The position numbers and the translations under genes were made by a program. A model generated the notes under the pieces. It was not told the DNA's origin. It searched no databases and was given only the letters and a program-made list of their open reading frames with translations. This document shows positions 1 through 7,584 of a stretch of DNA of 64,000 nucleotides, piece after piece. The DNA is from Brevundimonas goettingensis (lineage in GTDB: Bacteria > Pseudomonadota > Alphaproteobacteria > Caulobacterales > Caulobacteraceae). Where the stretch lies: contig NZ_CP062222.1 of the NCBI RefSeq assembly GCF_017487405.1, positions 3,209,001 to 3,273,000 of the forward strand, given 5' to 3'. Positions within the stretch are counted from its first letter, which is position 1; each line of letters starts with the position of its first letter.

Positions 1-137
1 CGGAGAAGGTCGAGCCCATGCCCTTGAAGAATCTGGTCGAATGCGCGGATGCGAACGGCCCGGCCGGGGCCCCGGTGTATGAGCCCTTGCCCGAATCTCG
101 CCCCAATCCGCAAGCGCCGCCGCGCCACACTGTGTGA
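1..137 (+). CDS. C-terminal end of an unidentified protein (truncated by window start)
   Basis: An open frame enters from the left edge and stops at TGA 135-137, giving about 44 residues that end in PPRHTV. Codons are strongly G/C at the third position, like real genes nearby, and no other frame here looks coding. The visible tail is proline-rich and has one cysteine but no domain I recognise. It lies 48 bp upstream of mutT on the same strand. In Caulobacter relatives argJ often precedes mutT, but this tail does not look like an ArgJ C-terminus, so I leave it unnamed. Confidence 0.45.
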   Translation, partial: EKVEPMPLKNLVECADANGPAGAPVYEPLPESRPNPQAPPRHTV

Positions 138-185
138 CGAAAGATTGCAGTCGCGAGGGCGCACAGGGAAATGTAGAGCCACGGG

Positions 186-599
186 ATGACCGAATCCGTC
201 CTGCCCACCGTCCTTGTGGTCGCCGTCGCCCTGATCGACGTCGACGGCCGGGTGCTGATCGCCAAACGGCCCGAGGGCAAGCAGCTGGCCGGCCTGTGGG
301 AGTTCCCGGGCGGCAAGGTCGAGCCGGGCGAACGGCCGGAGGCCGCCCTGATCCGCGAACTGCGCGAGGAGCTGGGCATCGAGGTGACCGAGAGCTGCCT
401 CGCCCCCTTCGTTTTCGCCAGCCACGCTTACGAAAGCTTTCACCTTCTGATGCCACTTTACCTGTGCCGACGCTGGTCGGGCGTGGTCGTGGCTCACGAA
501 CACGCCGCCCTGGCCTGGGTGAAGCCGGACAAGCTGCCGGACTATCCCATGCCGCCCGCCGACGCTCCGCTGGTCGCCTGGCTGCGCGACCTGCTCTGA
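186..599 (+). CDS. mutT: 8-oxo-dGTP diphosphatase (MutT, Nudix family)
   Basis: This 137-residue Nudix hydrolase would cleanse the nucleotide pool by hydrolysing 8-oxo-dGTP to the monophosphate. The Nudix box is complete at residues 43-65: G43, E49, then R57-E58-L59, E61-E62 and G64, matching GX5EX7REUXEEXGU. The length and the N-terminal beta strand leading into IDVDGRVLIAKRP are typical of MutT. The C-terminal stretch carries the AWVKPDKL segment common in the subfamily. The ATG at 186 is the natural start because the upstream frame has poor codon use. Function is by family; other Nudix substrates cannot be excluded. Confidence 0.9.
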   Translation: MTESVLPTVLVVAVALIDVDGRVLIAKRPEGKQLAGLWEFPGGKVEPGERPEAALIRELREELGIEVTESCLAPFVFASHAYESFHLLMPLYLCRRWSGVVVAHEHAALAWVKPDKLPDYPMPPADAPLVAWLRDLL

Positions 600-635
600 A
601 GCGACGCCAGAAGGCGTCAGAGGCAGGAGGACCCG

Positions 636-830
636 ATGCGCAAGCTGAGCGCCCGCTTTCTGCCCGGTTTCTGGCGTGACGATTCCGGCGCCACCGCCAT
701 CGAATACGGCCTGATCATCTCGCTGATCTTCGTGGTCATCGTCAGCGCCGTGACCGCCTTCGGCAACAAGGCCAGCGCCATCTTCAACACCGCCTTCATC
801 GCCATCTCCGGCGGAATGACGGGGGGCTGA
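636..830 (+). CDS. Flp/Fap-family type IVb pilin (orphan)
   Basis: This 64-residue prepilin has a basic leader of about 18 residues and then the Flp signature GATAIEYGLI. Cleavage after Gly18 would leave Glu at +5 and Tyr at +6 of the mature pilin, as CpaA/TadV peptidases require. A single hydrophobic helix follows. A good ribosome site (AGGAGG) lies 8 bases before the ATG. A perfect GACGCC-AGAA-GGCGTC hairpin (603-618) separates it from mutT. No tad/cpa secretion genes are in the window, so the pilin must rely on machinery elsewhere or have another role. Confidence 0.88.
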   Translation: MRKLSARFLPGFWRDDSGATAIEYGLIISLIFVVIVSAVTAFGNKASAIFNTAFIAISGGMTGG

Positions 831-836
831 GCCTTT

Positions 837-1721
837 TCAGTCCTTGTGTTCGGTCACCCCGAGCACATCCGCCAGCCGGGCCTTGGCCGAGCCGCGCGGC
901 AGGGGCTTCTGCTGGCTCTCGTGCGGGGCCCAGCCGGCCAGATTGACGATCTCGAAGGTCGCGGGAATCCGCCCGTCGGCCTCGCCGTACTTCTCGGAAT
1001 AAAGGGCGGCGGCGCGCATCAATATGCCGCGCGTCAGGGGGCGGATGGTCCCGGCCAGCTGATTGGTCTCGCCCATGGCGCGCAGATCGCGGATCAGGGC
1101 GAAGAGGTGGGGATAGCGAACCGTGACCCGGTCGACGTCCGACACCGGCAGGGTGAATCCCGCCCGCTGCAGCAGGGCCGCGCCGTCATAGCCGTCGGCG
1201 AAGGGCGAAACCCGGGCCTGGGCCCCGCCGCGCTCGGCCAACTCAGCCTCGGTCAGGACGGCGCGCAGCTCCTTCAGGGTGGCGGCGCCCAGAAGCGTGC
1301 CGAGGAACAGGCCGTCGGGCTTCAAGGCGCGGCGGATCTGGCTGAGCGCGCCCGGCAGGTCATTGGCCCAGTGCAGGGTCATCAGGGAGACGATCAGGTC
1401 GGCGGACTGGTCCTCAAGCCCCAGCGCCTCCGCGCCCGGGGCGGCGGCCCCGGCGTTGATGACGCGGACCGGGCCGACCCGCTTCGCCGCCGGACTGTCG
1501 GCCAGCAAATCTCCGAACGCCTCGGGTCGCGCGGAGAGGTCGACGGCGACGGGAAAGTCGCGCAGGATCGCCTCAAGGCTGTCAACAGCGCCGTCCGCAG
1601 CCCTGACGTGCAGGAAGTCGGCCTCGCGGAAACGCGGCGCCGATCGCCTCAGCCGGGCGGCCCGGCGGATGGCGTCGAAGATTTGAGGAGGGCCGGAGGG
1701 GCCAGAACTGGGGGAAGTCAT
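837..1721 (-). CDS. Class I SAM-dependent methyltransferase, NDUFAF5/BioC-like
   Basis: This is a 294-residue Rossmann methyltransferase starting MTSP and containing PQIFD near its N-terminus, the pattern of alphaproteobacterial relatives of mitochondrial NDUFAF5, a complex I assembly factor. The motif I region around VDLSARPEAFGDL is degenerate. The LIVSLMTLHWANDLPGAL segment is the characteristic motif of the group. The C-terminal GWAPHESQQKPLPRGSAK is also highly typical. The frame runs upstream to 1901, but the extension is low-complexity Arg/Ser and overlaps comF, so the ATG at 1721 is chosen. The exact substrate is unknown; complex I-related modification is inference from family. Confidence 0.8.
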   Translation of the reverse strand: MTSPSSGPSGPPQIFDAIRRAARLRRSAPRFREADFLHVRAADGAVDSLEAILRDFPVAVDLSARPEAFGDLLADSPAAKRVGPVRVINAGAAAPGAEALGLEDQSADLIVSLMTLHWANDLPGALSQIRRALKPDGLFLGTLLGAATLKELRAVLTEAELAERGGAQARVSPFADGYDGAALLQRAGFTLPVSDVDRVTVRYPHLFALIRDLRAMGETNQLAGTIRPLTRGILMRAAALYSEKYGEADGRIPATFEIVNLAGWAPHESQQKPLPRGSAKARLADVLGVTEHKD

Positions 1722-1839
1722 GGACGCAGAGGATGGGGATTCAAGGGACGGATTGGAAGCGGCGACGGCCGCGCGACGCCCCCTACTCCGCTTTCCCCGC
1801 CCTGTCCCGCCTTGGCCTGTCCTGCCCCGGCTCTCGGAT

Positions 1840-2571
1840 GTGGGGCGGGGCCTCGCCGACCTGATCCTGCCGCCGGTCGCGCATGACAGCCGCGAAGCCA
1901 CGGCGGCTGCGGGCCTGAGCCCGGACGCCTGGAGCCGGGTGATCTTTCTGGAGGCGCCCGTTTGCGACGGCTGTGGCGCGGCCTTCGAGTTCGACGGCGG
2001 CGAATTCGCCTCGGAGCGCTGCGCCGCCTGCCTGGCCCAGCCCTACGCCTTCGCCCGGGCCCGGGCCGCCTGCGTCTATGACGAGGCCTCGCGCGGCCTG
2101 ATCCTGAAGTACAAGCACGGCGACCAGCAGCAGTTCTCGGCCCTGTTCGCCCGCTGGATCAGCCGCGCGGCCTGCGACCTGATCGCAGAGGCCGACGCCG
2201 TCGTGCCGGTGCCCCTGCACCGGATGCGGCTGCTGTCACGGCGCTTCAACCAGGCCGCCGAGATCGCCCGGCCGCTGGCCCGCACTGCCGGCCTCGACTA
2301 TCTGGCCGACGCCCTGGTCCGGACGGAGCGCACGGCGACCCAAGGCGGCAAGAGCGCGCGCGGGCGGCGGCTGAACGTGAAGTCGGCCTTCGCCGTCACC
2401 GAGGCGGGCGCCCGCCGCATCAAGGGTCGGCGCATCTTGCTGATCGATGATGTCCTGACCACCGGGGCGACCGGCGAGGCGTGTGCGAAGACGCTTCTGG
2501 CGGCGGGGGCGCGTGCGGTCGATCTGGCCGTCATCGCCCGGGTGCGCACGGCGAGAATTCTTCCTACATAG
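1840..2571 (+). CDS. ComF family phosphoribosyltransferase-like protein
   Basis: ComF/GntX-type protein with an N-terminal zinc ribbon (CDGC and, 15 residues later, CAAC) and a C-terminal PRTase fold with the PRPP-binding loop RILLIDDVLTTGAT. In competent bacteria ComF helps take up or process DNA; in Proteobacteria its role is less clear. I prefer the GTG at 1840 (243 residues, the usual length). An ATG at 1720 would add 40 residues with poor codon bias and would overlap the start codon of the divergent methyltransferase, leaving no promoter space. It precedes grxC by 65 bp on the same strand. Confidence 0.8.
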   Translation: MGRGLADLILPPVAHDSREATAAAGLSPDAWSRVIFLEAPVCDGCGAAFEFDGGEFASERCAACLAQPYAFARARAACVYDEASRGLILKYKHGDQQQFSALFARWISRAACDLIAEADAVVPVPLHRMRLLSRRFNQAAEIARPLARTAGLDYLADALVRTERTATQGGKSARGRRLNVKSAFAVTEAGARRIKGRRILLIDDVLTTGATGEACAKTLLAAGARAVDLAVIARVRTARILPT

Positions 2572-2636
2572 GAGCATCCTTTCGACCGGGCGTGGATTCG
2601 CGCTAGGTCACCCTCAAATCCTGTCGGAGTTCGCCC

Positions 2637-2894
2637 ATGGCCGAGATCGTCGTCTACACCAAGCCCGGTTGCCCCTACTGCTCGTCGGCCATGGCCCTGC
2701 TCAACAAGAAGGGCGCGGCGTTCACCGAGATCGTCGCCTCCAACGATCCCGAGAAGAAGGCCGAGATGATGGAGAAGTCGGGCGGCCGCGCGACCTTCCC
2801 GCAGATCTTCATCAACGGCCAGCACATCGGCGGCTGCGACGACATCCAGGCGCTGGAGCGCAAGGGCGGTCTCGACCCGCTGCTGGACGCCTGA
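2637..2894 (+). CDS. grxC: Glutaredoxin 3
   Basis: This 85-residue dithiol glutaredoxin has the active site C12-P-Y-C15 (GCPYCSSA). The TFPQIFINGQHIGGCDD segment carries the cis-proline and the GSH-binding GG-C-D motif of the GrxC type. It would reduce disulfides and glutathionylated proteins in the cytoplasm at the expense of glutathione. Length and fold match E. coli Grx3 closely. The ATG at 2637 is the only sensible start. It is followed after 5 bp by the nitrilase gene, suggesting one operon. Confidence 0.95.
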   Translation: MAEIVVYTKPGCPYCSSAMALLNKKGAAFTEIVASNDPEKKAEMMEKSGGRATFPQIFINGQHIGGCDDIQALERKGGLDPLLDA

Positions 2895-2899
2895 TCCTG

Positions 2900-3739
2900 A
2901 TGAGCGCCGGCCTCGACATCGCCCTGATCCAGACGCGGACCCCGGCGACGCCCGAGGCCGGGCTGGCCCATGTCGAACCCCTGATCCGCGAAGCCGCGGC
3001 GGGGGGCGCGAAATTCATCCTGACGCCCGAGGTCTCGAACTTCGTCGAGCAGAGGCGCGACAAGAAGGGTCAATGGGTCACGGACGAGGATCAGGACGGC
3101 GTCATCCTCGGCCTGCGCCGACTGGCCGCCGAGCTCGGCGTCTGGATTCTGATCGGCTCGGCGGTGGTCCGGTCGGGCGCGGCCGGCGACGACCGCGCCG
3201 CCAACCGCTCCCTGCTGATCGACGCCGGCGGCGGCCTCGTCGGTCGCTATGACAAGCTGCACGTCTTCGACGTCGATCTGGCCAATGGCGAGACGTACCG
3301 GGAAAGCGCGACCATCCGCCCCGGCGACGGGGCGACGGTCGCCGACACCCCTTGGGGCCGGCTGGGGATGAGCGTCTGCTACGACGTGCGCTTCCCGCAT
3401 CTGTATCGCCGGCTGGCCAAGGCCGGGGCGGCGATGATTTCCGTCCCCGCCGCCTTCACCGTCCCGACCGGCGAGGCTCACTGGGAGACCCTGCTGCGCG
3501 CCCGGGCCATCGAGACCGGCGCCTTCGTTTTGGCCCCGGCCCAGGGCGGTCTGCATGAGGACGGCCGCAAGACCTGGGGCCGGTCCATCGTCGTCGGGCC
3601 GTGGGGCGAGGTGATCGCGAAACTGGATCACGACGAACCCGCCGTCCTGCGCGCGACGCTCGACCTCTCCGCCGTCGAAAAGGCCCGCGCCTCGGTCCCG
3701 GCCCTGAAGCACGACCGCGAATTCGCGGGGCCGCTATGA
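2900..3739 (+). CDS. Carbon-nitrogen hydrolase (Nit1/Nit2-like amidase)
   Basis: This 279-residue nitrilase-superfamily amidase has the catalytic triad Glu44 (LTPEVSNF), Lys119 (GRYDKLHVFDV) and Cys160 (MSVCYDVRFPHLYR). The YDVRFP signature after the cysteine places it with Nit1/Nit2-type enzymes, which hydrolyse deaminated glutathione or alpha-ketoacid amides in metabolite repair. Lying directly after a glutaredoxin fits a glutathione link. The frame extends to 2483 upstream through comF and grxC; the ATG at 2900, 5 bp after grxC, is the credible start. Its stop overlaps the next gene in an ATGA. Confidence 0.88.
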   Translation: MSAGLDIALIQTRTPATPEAGLAHVEPLIREAAAGGAKFILTPEVSNFVEQRRDKKGQWVTDEDQDGVILGLRRLAAELGVWILIGSAVVRSGAAGDDRAANRSLLIDAGGGLVGRYDKLHVFDVDLANGETYRESATIRPGDGATVADTPWGRLGMSVCYDVRFPHLYRRLAKAGAAMISVPAAFTVPTGEAHWETLLRARAIETGAFVLAPAQGGLHEDGRKTWGRSIVVGPWGEVIAKLDHDEPAVLRATLDLSAVEKARASVPALKHDREFAGPL

Positions 3740-4170
3740 TCCGGTACGCCCTCGTCTGCGACCAGGACCACCCGTTCGAGGCCTGGTTCGGCTCGTCCTC
3801 CGACTATGACGACCAGGCGGAGCGCGGCCTGGTCGAATGCCCCTTCTGCGGCTCGCACGGGGTGGCCAAACAGATCATGGCGCCGGCCGTCTCGGGCACG
3901 AAACGGTCTCCTGCCGCGCCCGACATGGCCGCCAGGATGCAGTCGATGATGCTCGAGGCCGCTCGCGAGGTGCGCGCCCATGTCGAGCAGAATTTCGACT
4001 ATGTCGGCGACAGTTTCGCCCGCGAGGCCCGCGACATCCACGAAGGCCGCTCCGAGAAGCGCGAGATCTATGGCGAGGCCACGCCCGCCGAGGTGAAGAA
4101 GCTGAAGGACGACGGCGTGCCCTGTTCGCCCCTGCCCGCCGCCCCGCCGGACCCCGCCAAGGTCAACTGA
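3736..4170 (+). CDS. DUF1178 family protein
   Basis: A 144-residue protein that begins MIRYALVCDQDHPFEAWF and then has VECPFCGSHGVAKQIM. The two short cysteine motifs (Cys9 and CPFC) suggest a zinc-ribbon-like N-terminus, the defining feature of DUF1178. The C-terminal half is helical and charged, with the conserved EARDIHEGRSEKREIYGEAT stretch. Function is unknown. In many alphaproteobacteria this family follows a nitrilase and a glutaredoxin gene, as here, and the ATGA overlap with the nitrilase indicates translational coupling. Confidence 0.88.
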   Translation: MIRYALVCDQDHPFEAWFGSSSDYDDQAERGLVECPFCGSHGVAKQIMAPAVSGTKRSPAAPDMAARMQSMMLEAAREVRAHVEQNFDYVGDSFAREARDIHEGRSEKREIYGEATPAEVKKLKDDGVPCSPLPAAPPDPAKVN

Positions 4171-4174
4171 GATC

Positions 4175-5005
4175 ATGGACGCGGGGGCGGGCGAAGAGCG
4201 ATACGCAGAGCACGAGCCGCCCGCGTCGCTGCGTCCCTTCGTGCGTACGATCTGGACCTATGCCTCCCCCTCGCCTTCGGGCTCCGTGCAGCGGATCGCG
4301 CCGGACGGCTGTCCCGAGCTGATCCTCGACATCGGCAGCCCCTATGAAGAGGAAGGGCCCGACGGCGTCTTCCGCCTGCAGCCGCCCGCCCTGTTCGCCG
4401 GCCAGATGACCCGGCCCCTGGCCTTGCGCCCCGTCGGACCGATCGAACTGGTCGCCGTCCGGTTCGAGCCCGACGGCGCCCGCGACTGGCTGGGGATGTC
4501 GGGCCATCTGGCGGTGGATCAGAGGCTGGACATGACCGGACGGCTGGCCGGGCTCACGGCGCCCGCCGGCGATCCGGAGGGGCAGGTGGCGGTCATGGTC
4601 GCCCTGCTGGAGGCCGAGCGTCTGAACGTCGGCTGGGCCCTCGACCCCGAGGTCCGGGCCGAGATCGATGCGGCCCAGGCCGAACAGCCGCCCGTCGCCC
4701 GCCCCGCCGCCGAACAGCGCGCCCTGCAGCGCCGCTTCCGCGGCCGGGTCGGGATCTCGCCGCGCGAGTTCCGTTCGATCCTGAGGTTCCGCCGCGTCTT
4801 TGATCACATCAACGATCCGGAGGCCGACGCCGTGTCCTGGCTGGAGGCCGGTCTCGCCGCCGGCTATTTCGACCAGCCGCAGATGGCCCGCGACTTCCAG
4901 CGCTACCTCGGCTGCACGGCGACCGCCTGGGCGCGGGATCAGGCGGAGCTGGCGCGCTCGATCGCGTCGCAAACCTACAAGCCCTCGCCCCACTCGCCGC
5001 TCTAG
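4175..5005 (+). CDS. AraC-family transcriptional regulator
   Basis: This 276-residue protein has an N-terminal sensor-like region (about residues 15-115, with DGCPELILDIGSP typical of the DUF6597 domain) and a C-terminal AraC-type double HTH (about 175-260). The second HTH contains LAAGYFDQPQMARDFQRYLG, the usual conserved core. Target genes are not evident. It sits 4 bp after the DUF1178 gene and 30 bp before a secreted DUF6265 protein on the same strand, so it may be co-transcribed with either. Assignment to AraC is firm; inducer and regulon are unknown. Confidence 0.85.
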   Translation: MDAGAGEERYAEHEPPASLRPFVRTIWTYASPSPSGSVQRIAPDGCPELILDIGSPYEEEGPDGVFRLQPPALFAGQMTRPLALRPVGPIELVAVRFEPDGARDWLGMSGHLAVDQRLDMTGRLAGLTAPAGDPEGQVAVMVALLEAERLNVGWALDPEVRAEIDAAQAEQPPVARPAAEQRALQRRFRGRVGISPREFRSILRFRRVFDHINDPEADAVSWLEAGLAAGYFDQPQMARDFQRYLGCTATAWARDQAELARSIASQTYKPSPHSPL

Positions 5006-5035
5006 GGTCGCGCCGAACCTTCGCTGGAGACCGAC

Positions 5036-5518
5036 ATGATCCTCTCGACCTTCGCCGCCGCCCTCGTCCTCCAATCCACCCCCGTCACCGCCGACCAGCT
5101 GTCGTGGATGAGCGGCTACTGGCTATCCTGCGACGGCGGGCGGGAGGTGTCGGAGACCTGGAGCGATGCGCGCGGCGGTCTGATGCTGGGCACGGCCCTG
5201 ACCCTCGAGGGCGGCAAGCTGACCGGGTTCGAAACCAGCCGGATTTCGCCCCAAACGCCCGCCGGCGGAAACGTCTCCTATTTCGCTGGCGTCAACGGCG
5301 CCCCGCCGGTCGCCTTCGCGGCGAGGGAAGCAAGCGGAACCCGGGTGGTGTTCGAGAACGCCGGGCACGATTTCCCGCAGCGGGTCATCTACGAAAGGGT
5401 GGGCGATGTTCTCAACGCCCGCATCGAGGGCCATATGGACGACCGCGACCAGTCCCCGATCCAGTCCATGAGCTGGTCCTACCGCAAGGCCGACCTCAAC
5501 ACCCGATGCCCGACCTGA
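5036..5518 (+). CDS. Secreted DUF6265 family protein
   Basis: A 160-residue protein with a short hydrophobic N-terminus (MILSTFAAALVLQSTPVTA) that reads as a signal peptide, followed by LSWMSGYWLSCDGGREVSETW. The W-M-x-G-x-W pattern and the later FENAGHDFPQRVIYER motif define the DUF6265 group, probably small beta-barrel, lipocalin-like periplasmic proteins. Function is unknown. Its last 13 bases overlap the start of the acetyltransferase gene in another frame, suggesting coupling. Confidence 0.8.
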   Translation: MILSTFAAALVLQSTPVTADQLSWMSGYWLSCDGGREVSETWSDARGGLMLGTALTLEGGKLTGFETSRISPQTPAGGNVSYFAGVNGAPPVAFAAREASGTRVVFENAGHDFPQRVIYERVGDVLNARIEGHMDDRDQSPIQSMSWSYRKADLNTRCPT

Positions 5519-6021
5519 CCACATTTGCATGGCGGCCGATGACCGAGAGCGATCTCGACGCCGTCGCCGCCATCGCCTTCGTCAGCTTCCCCGACCATTT
5601 CGAGGGTCGGCCGATGTTCGCCAACCGGCTGGCGCTCGCGGCCCAGGGCTGTTTCGTGCTGGCGGACGGGGATGGCGAGCCGATGGGCTATGCCGTCAGC
5701 TATCCGTGGCGGATCGACAGCGCGCCGCCGGTGAACAGTCTGATCGACGCCATCCCGGCGGACGCCGAGGTCATCTATCTGCACGACCTCGCCCTGCGGC
5801 CGGACGCGCGGGGCGGCGGGGCGACGCGGGCCATCGTGGAGCAACTGGCGGACCAGGCCCGGTCGAGGGGCTGGCCCGCCATCGCGCTCGTCGCGGTCAA
5901 TGACGCGGTCGGGTTCTGGACGAAGCAGGGCTTTGAAGTGCGCGAGAACGCCGCCGTCCGGACCAAACTTGCCAGCTACGGCTCCGACGCCCGCTACATG
6001 ATCCGCAGGCTCCAGGACTAG
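5506..6021 (+). CDS. GNAT family N-acetyltransferase
   Basis: A 171-residue acetyltransferase starting MPDLTTFAWRPMTESDLDAV. The acetyl-CoA binding motif A is visible as HDLALRPDARGGGATRAIVE (R-x-x-G-x-G/A form), and VAVNDAVGFWTKQGFEV is the typical motif B with the late catalytic-tyrosine region. The frame is open upstream to 5104 through the DUF6265 gene, but that part is a shadow; the ATG at 5506 is chosen. The substrate cannot be predicted. Its stop overlaps tail-to-tail with the convergent small lipoprotein gene. Confidence 0.85.
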   Translation: MPDLTTFAWRPMTESDLDAVAAIAFVSFPDHFEGRPMFANRLALAAQGCFVLADGDGEPMGYAVSYPWRIDSAPPVNSLIDAIPADAEVIYLHDLALRPDARGGGATRAIVEQLADQARSRGWPAIALVAVNDAVGFWTKQGFEVRENAAVRTKLASYGSDARYMIRRLQD

Positions 6022-6242
6022 CTGCGGGTCCAGCCCTTGCCGGCCATACAGTCGCGGAAGGCGTCGGAATGCTGGCCGTGACGGGTCTCGGCGCGGCACT
6101 GGTCGCGGGCGGCGTCGAAGGGCTGGGCGTTCTCGCCGTGCCAGGCGAGGTCGCCGTCGTCGGTGGCGTCGATGACGGTGACGCAGGCCGAGGTCGACAG
6201 GGCGACGGCGGCTGCGGCGGCGAGGATCAGAAGGCGTTTCAT
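6018..6242 (-). CDS. Small secreted protein, possible lipoprotein
   Basis: A 74-residue product starting MKRLLILAAAAAVALSTSAC, a classic short signal sequence ending in a cysteine. The lipobox is imperfect (T-S-A-C rather than L-x-G/A-C), so a plain exported protein is possible. Two further cysteines (DQCRAE and FRDCMAGKGW) may form a disulfide. The FRDCMAGKGW ending is common in small alphaproteobacterial envelope proteins. An in-frame ATG 33 bases upstream exists, but the signal peptide fits the start at 6242. No function can be assigned. Confidence 0.7.
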   Translation of the reverse strand: MKRLLILAAAAAVALSTSACVTVIDATDDGDLAWHGENAQPFDAARDQCRAETRHGQHSDAFRDCMAGKGWTRS

Positions 6243-6355
6243 GGAGTGGCTCCGGGGTTTCGATACCCCAGTCATTCCACCGCCCGCTCGCAGAATCCCG
6301 TTACATCACAGCAAGGTAGATGAAATCGCGGTAAGCTTGCCCGCGATATCCGCCG

Positions 6356-6694
6356 TCAGGGCCGTGCGTGGTTTGGCAGCTTCTCGCATGTCGGCTGCGG
6401 GCCCGCCGGGACCGGCACGCCGATGGCGACAAATCGGCCTGTCCATCCGCCCGTGTCTCCCGCAGGCTTCGGCCAGGCGGCCGCCTTGACGGTAGGCACG
6501 ATGGCGGTGTCCAGGGTGGCGTTGCCCGAGGGAATGACGACAACCACTTCGGCGACATGGATGGGATCGGCTTCCCAGCGCACACAGACGCCGACGGCGC
6601 CGGCCAGCGACGGCGGCGCGGCCTCCGGCGCAGTCGGGCGAGCCGGCGCAGTCTGGATATAGGCGGGCGGGGCGGGCGGCAGGTCCAGCGGCAT
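6356..6694 (-). CDS. Hypothetical protein downstream of ubiG
   Basis: A 112-residue protein with a Pro/Ala-rich N-terminus (about 30 residues) and then VRWEADPIHVAEVVVVIPSG and GRFVAIGVPVPAG. The alternating hydrophobic strands faintly recall the C-terminal domain of TonB-like proteins, but I cannot confirm it. The gene begins 8 bases after the ubiG stop on the same strand, so it is very probably in the ubiG operon. No signal peptide or membrane segment is evident. Codon use is good, which supports a real gene. Confidence 0.55.
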   Translation of the reverse strand: MPLDLPPAPPAYIQTAPARPTAPEAAPPSLAGAVGVCVRWEADPIHVAEVVVVIPSGNATLDTAIVPTVKAAAWPKPAGDTGGWTGRFVAIGVPVPAGPQPTCEKLPNHARP

Positions 6695-6702
6695 GTCGGG
6701 TC

Positions 6703-7530
6703 TCAGTCTCGGGTCGCGATCATCATATAGTTGATGTCCGTATCGTCACTCTCGGCCCAGCGGTCCGTCAACAGGTCGTAGGCGAGGCCATAGGGACCGG
6801 TGACGGCCACGGGCTCCTCGGACAGCATGCGCCGGATCTCGTCGGGCCTGAGGAACTGGCGCCAGTCGTGGGTCCCGGCGGGCACCCAGCGCAGAACATA
6901 TTCGGCCGCGATCTTGCCGAGCAACAGCCCCTTCAGGCTGCGGTTCAGGGTGGCGACGATCATCATCCCGCCGGGCGCCACCAGCCGCGAACAGGCGCGG
7001 ACGAAGGCCTCCGGATCGGCGACATGCTCGATCACCTCCATGGTCAGGACGACGTCGAACGGCCCCGCGCCCCCCGCGTTCATGGCCGCTTCCATCTGCT
7101 CGACCGTCGCGGCGCGATAGCGGATGGGCAGGCCCTGCGGCTCCGCATGGGCGCGGGCGGTGCCGATGTTCTCGGACGAGGCGTCGATGGCGGTGACGTC
7201 GAACCCCATCCGGCTCATCGGCTCGGACAGCAGACCGCCGCCGCAGCCGATGTCGATCAGGCTCAGTCCCTTGAACGGCGCCCGCTCGCGCGCATTGCGA
7301 CCGAAGCGCTCGGCGACCCGGTCGCGCACGAAGGCCAGGCGGCTGGGGTTGAATTTGTGCAGCGGCGCGAAGGGACCGCGCGCGTCCCACCACAGCGCCG
7401 CCTGGGCCGAGAACCGCGCGACGTCGGCCGGATCGATCGATGCGCCGGAGGCCACCTGATCGTCGGCGCCAGAAAAAGCCGCGCCGCTTTGGGGTTTCAC
7501 GAGGGTTCCGGTGTCGTTAGAAGCGGCCAT
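6703..7530 (-). CDS. ubiG: Ubiquinone biosynthesis O-methyltransferase UbiG
   Basis: A 275-residue SAM methyltransferase that carries out both O-methylations of the ubiquinone ring. Motif I is [19 protein letters not shown], followed by the acidic [11 protein letters not shown], and the post-motif [15 protein letters not shown] is the UbiG hallmark. The sequence from [28 protein letters not shown] is also diagnostic of UbiG/COQ3. The first 30 residues are a variable extension. The gene is divergent from lysC, with 54 bp between the chosen starts. Confidence 0.95.
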   Translation of the reverse strand: MAASNDTGTLVKPQSGAAFSGADDQVASGASIDPADVARFSAQAALWWDARGPFAPLHKFNPSRLAFVRDRVAERFGRNARERAPFKGLSLIDIGCGGGLLSEPMSRMGFDVTAIDASSENIGTARAHAEPQGLPIRYRAATVEQMEAAMNAGGAGPFDVVLTMEVIEHVADPEAFVRACSRLVAPGGMMIVATLNRSLKGLLLGKIAAEYVLRWVPAGTHDWRQFLRPDEIRRMLSEEPVAVTGPYGLAYDLLTDRWAESDDTDINYMMIATRD

Positions 7531-7584
7531 CCCGGTGGCATGAACCGCCGGACGATTTCACGCAAGATGGGGGTGACCGCCAGG

